From contig QEVG01000012.1 in assembly GCA_003576905.1 (NCBI GenBank), positions 1-64,000 of the forward strand: DNA of 64,000 bases, read 5' to 3'. Positions 63,001 to 64,000 of the stretch are shown here, piece after piece. The DNA comes from Planctomycetota bacterium. GTDB taxonomy: Bacteria; Planctomycetota; Phycisphaerae; UBA1845; UTPLA1. Each line of letters begins with the position of its first letter. Position 1 is the stretch's first letter. A program made the position numbers and the translations under genes. The notes beneath the pieces were generated by a model. That model was not told the DNA's origin, did not search any database, and saw only the letters and a list, made by a program, of their open reading frames with translations.

Positions 63001-64000
63001 GTGGCAGCAGAGCCGCGGCGGCAAGCCCCAGGACCGCTTTGCGATCACCGCCGACCAGAACAGCAACTTGCTGCTCGTCAACTGCACGCCGGCCACGAAG
63101 GAGTTCATCGACAAGCAGCTCGTCGAGATCGACGTGCCGACCGGCAAGCGCGAGACGCGCTTCGTCACGCTCAAGTACGCGCGGGCCGACGAAGTGGCCC
63201 GAGCGATGGCGACGTCGTTCCAGGGCAAGACCGTCCCGAACAGCAAGGGCCAGTGGCCGGTCACCGCCGTGCCCGACGTGACGTCGAACACGGTGATCGT
63301 CACGGCCATGAGCGACCTGTGGCCCGAGGTGGATGCCATGGTTGCGGCCCTCGACGTGGCCGGCGACAGCACGCGCGCCGAGACGACGGTCGAACTCGTC
63401 AACACGCGCCCGGCGGACGTGGCTCAGAGCCTGCAGCAGGTCTTCAACGCCGCCATCGCCGGCAAGCCCGGCCGCACCGCGCCGACGATCACCGCCGTGC
63501 CGGGCACGACCCGGCTCGTGGTCTTTGCGACGGAAAGCGAACTCGCCCAGATCCGAAATCTCGTGACGCAGATCGACGAGGAAGGCTCGAAGGGGCGGAT
63601 GGTCCACACCGTCACCATGCCTGAACTCGTGCCCGCCAAAACGGTCGCCGAGGCGATCAAGCAGCTCTTCGGCACGAACCAGCCCGACGGCATCAAGGCC
63701 GAGTATCACGAACCGACGAACACACTCCTCGTCAGCGCGACCGAGCGGGAATTCGCGCGGATCAAGGAACAGGTGATCGACAAGATTTCCACCCAGCCGA
63801 CCATCGGCACGATGAAGCCCTTCCGCATTCCGCTGAAGTACGCCGTCGCGGACGAAGTGGCCAAGACGCTACAGGAGTTCTTCGACAAGAAGGCCGGGTT
63901 GAAGAGCAACCAGAGCAACCTGCCGCCGTGGATGCGCGGCAACGAGCCGGCCAAGCAGATTGAAAACCAGGTCTCCATCGTCGCCGAGCCGACCAGCAAC
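57059..64000 (+). CDS. Giant secretin-family protein with about 21-22 tandem secretin_N-like modules (3' end outside window)
   Basis: An open frame of at least 2,314 codons with no stop before the window edge. The ATG has GGAGG 7 bases upstream and opens a signal peptide (AIRAVSLLATLGLGTLSL, cleavage near VCAQ). A Pro/Ala-rich linker is followed by an N0/STN-like domain at about 157-240 (YENAPWADVLNDFSRMSGLA). From about residue 385 on come modules of about 90 residues, each with a helix such as LKHADASDIAGILAQIF and a closing strand-helix like DPRTNSLIVTGGPITFLLIG; I count 21 plus one cut by the edge. Linkers are rich in Gln/Gly/Pro. No secretin pore domain is visible yet. It ends the GspI-J-K-L-M-like operon, so it likely forms or extends the outer-membrane channel. 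Confidence 0.88.
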   Translation, partial: MNRQPHSLTGYAAIRAVSLLATLGLGTLSLRPALVCAQSEPAATQPASTPDSLEKARRAALESIAKQKAAATSQPAAQLPAMPPPVTPPVKAPPTEKPTTAPQSTPPVKPGPAAPPPAKTPPDAAGTAPMQPAAPKEPVKGEFTTLSFTVSPPSPEDRSYRFDYENAPWADVLNDFSRMSGLAFLNPPDPPITDNLTFRSPKDMTYREALAQLNDLLVNRPLNKYLIRQQDTFLVIKRLPDWMREIEPSQMFDSFEEMEASDPDDYDIVLVNMEVPEGWSPYEIIEKYRPLFTDTYGTQVNGNRLELTGMVWEHRRFRNVVFKLVDMTDGPPPSDPRPMLRIELKNARAADVQTMLRQLYPLTAPAPAAGRGPGVDQTAELAKKVDILSDVKNNIIIVKAPPRMLSEIAEMTAKLDTGTGLTMPVMKVVKLEFADPNTLAGTLKPIFMKEQQAIMKPDGPYVSAEQKADMERDIFPDPASNSVIIIGGKSGVEDAERLVRQWDTPGENTIDEIIELKHADASDIAGILAQIFPAAPKPGQTGDKFTPRTSTSLLVSVSKRTYEKMKALIAKLDVPGEDEEQEHIVQPKAIPPSALAAVLQQAMSGGGPGAPRIAAPKRPGQQPPAPPASPSGAGPRFIPDDGTGYLIVYAVAEDWDRIEPLIKKLDDKAETYQPRLAVFALARANATDVVNMLQQMFPAQPPAAGAPAPQQVSFFADLYNNAVQVFASNEFIAKITPFITQLDIEATAPLTVIKLQHADAETIAPILAQTVGGTAVSSAPQIRPQPGKPGQPPQQPAQTVAPTGGSTRIVAEPITNSLLVSAPPKDMEQIRKLVDEIEAEASEQKAKTEATRVIMTASHRPAEELVETLKYLAAPPKQLPGGPRAVVANQEVAAAEAEGLKIVASGQQVIIDGPRDQVAKAIQLFEQIDVPREGMIFRKYAVNDAEKDVVKLREMLAQSQPPTVQTGTAPGGKGGPAARPAPAPKPSAPESILIHSDSEDNTILVGARLESDLKQVEDILQLIFREPVALEGGPEGSTDGLPFFMVKLQYRKAFDIAFDVEDILNPDSKDNGLRFDEGPTEKLLMVRNCRPGQRERVEEVIKVFDVPESGITREGFRMLDSEKMPPEMLVRLLQQQYNKPISMIPLSDAAGRVKVIDIHADEEPAAPVERTRSGDINPCVLPATMLVSLASLPIGQARANESAELLEPAVCPICHQSPCSLPTQLLRSLDAIAMAHSDDGLEPEDESQAPRTGTREFSAKEPKVVQPAGEVAAGDNQPEAKSRDEGVSFLYDAESGKIILKGPEEELEIIEELIDEITSEDQPTVFRVFPLKYADVSVAAQLLEQVFNQGQAVAASGRRGRQQQQPQMPVPMPQQQGGQPGQPGKPGQPNQAQQQQMMMQQQMAAQQGPTRVKVVPDPRTKSLFVAAVLSDVPLIIEVLKKIDAPVDALEKTIKIFNLENLDATQVVVNLREVLGVQPPASAQGPQQRGGRGFPQQGGQPQEQQIVQMQGQQGQSVTLSSTESIELTADAQTNSIIAKAPPDTLALIEDLIEQLEARTNTTKAEMRRVPLVHARATDVATIVKEVATQVVGAGGGGGGRFSRRFGGGAPGGGGGGGSTGQVSVNADARTNSVILAGATKDVERVAQIVKEMDIPSDGGAIQQFTVKGDASAIAATLKSLYVTGNATDVIITGDNSTGVVVVKAPPNLMKEIGDQLQAMDDKVAGTKEIKTIKLVLADPEQVAMRLQEIFTATRGAGGARQTITIKGNKNNSTLYVMGADEETFEQIQGVATGMDMQPSGIQVKRFPLQHANATEINTQLTDMLVKAKASGGLEGVKLDFVGAVPDPRTNSLIVTGGPITFLLIGDVLKEVDVQPSNEIARDTRSYQLPMSVDINQMAANIQAAFASSPGAKTGLEPPTVTPNAASNMLIVTANGRQHEEIKTKIIDPVVAAVGSEFADYRVPLKFIRAEDAKATLEDFMVKWQQSRGGKPQDRFAITADQNSNLLLVNCTPATKEFIDKQLVEIDVPTGKRETRFVTLKYARADEVARAMATSFQGKTVPNSKGQWPVTAVPDVTSNTVIVTAMSDLWPEVDAMVAALDVAGDSTRAETTVELVNTRPADVAQSLQQVFNAAIAGKPGRTAPTITAVPGTTRLVVFATESELAQIRNLVTQIDEEGSKGRMVHTVTMPELVPAKTVAEAIKQLFGTNQPDGIKAEYHEPTNTLLVSATEREFARIKEQVIDKISTQPTIGTMKPFRIPLKYAVADEVAKTLQEFFDKKAGLKSNQSNLPPWMRGNEPAKQIENQVSIVAEPTSN

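Noticed and set aside
56855-63709. Several long minus-strand frames (56855-58807, 58943-60121, 60419-61774, 62291-63709)
   Set aside because: All are antisense to the giant secretin-family gene, whose plus-strand translation shows repeated domain structure; the antisense products are Leu/Arg/Gly-rich without motifs.

Overview
The window is GC-rich and densely coded, with little intergenic DNA and no mobile element, CRISPR array or RNA gene that I could recognise. Several traits point to a member of the Planctomycetota or a close relative (inference). These are a planctomycete-style ECF sigma factor coupled to a Ser/Thr kinase with a large repeat domain, secreted proteins ending in dockerin-like GDxNxDG modules, a hybrid type II secretion/type IV pilus gene set, and an isolated flagellin gene.

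Layout. 1-405: non-coding, with one palindromic repeat. 406-3922 (minus): ECF sigma factor and receptor-like Ser/Thr kinase. 3923-4645: mostly non-coding, with a dockerin-like fossil. 4646-7872 (plus): large secreted fibre-like protein and a small dockerin protein. 8090-9487 (minus): flagellin. 9870-11126 (minus): membrane-anchored protein and smpB. 11218-14734 (plus): ECF sigma factor, zinc-finger anti-sigma factor and a large exported protein. 14771-16800 (minus): rpsP-trmD-rplS-yraN translation operon without rimM. 17029-18783 (plus): adenine deaminase.

18803-27733 is a divergent light-damage-response locus. A minus-strand operon carries a CarH/LitR-like MerR regulator, a peroxiredoxin-like protein, a small membrane protein and a class I photolyase. 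The plus-strand operon carries an SRPBCC/epimerase fusion, a VOC protein, a lipoprotein hydrolase, an iron-sulfur (FeS-BCP) photolyase and a membrane protein. The regulator keeps the family fold but lacks the histidines used by B12 photoreceptors. The intergenic region holds two promoters and several dyads and repeats.

27752-48133 is mixed housekeeping and accessory content: a metzincin/beta-helix/dockerin exoprotein, larE, an RluD-type pseudouridine synthase, DedA, MgtE, a HEAT-repeat protein, a methyltransferase, pyrD, a lipoprotein, a HAD phosphatase with a damaged motif, gpsA, a Gfo/Idh/MocA oxidoreductase, an MFS transporter and clpB. 48212-49348 (minus) is a Trp/Tyr/Gly-rich exported protein.

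49866-64000 (plus) is a secretion/pilus operon in the order GspI-, GspJ-, GspK-, GspL/PilM-PilN- and GspM/PilO-like. It ends in an open frame of more than 2,300 codons that carries a signal peptide, an N0-like domain and about 21 to 22 tandem secretin_N-like modules, and runs off the window. This giant multi-module secretin-family protein is the most unusual feature here. Its C-terminus, where any pore domain should lie, is not visible.
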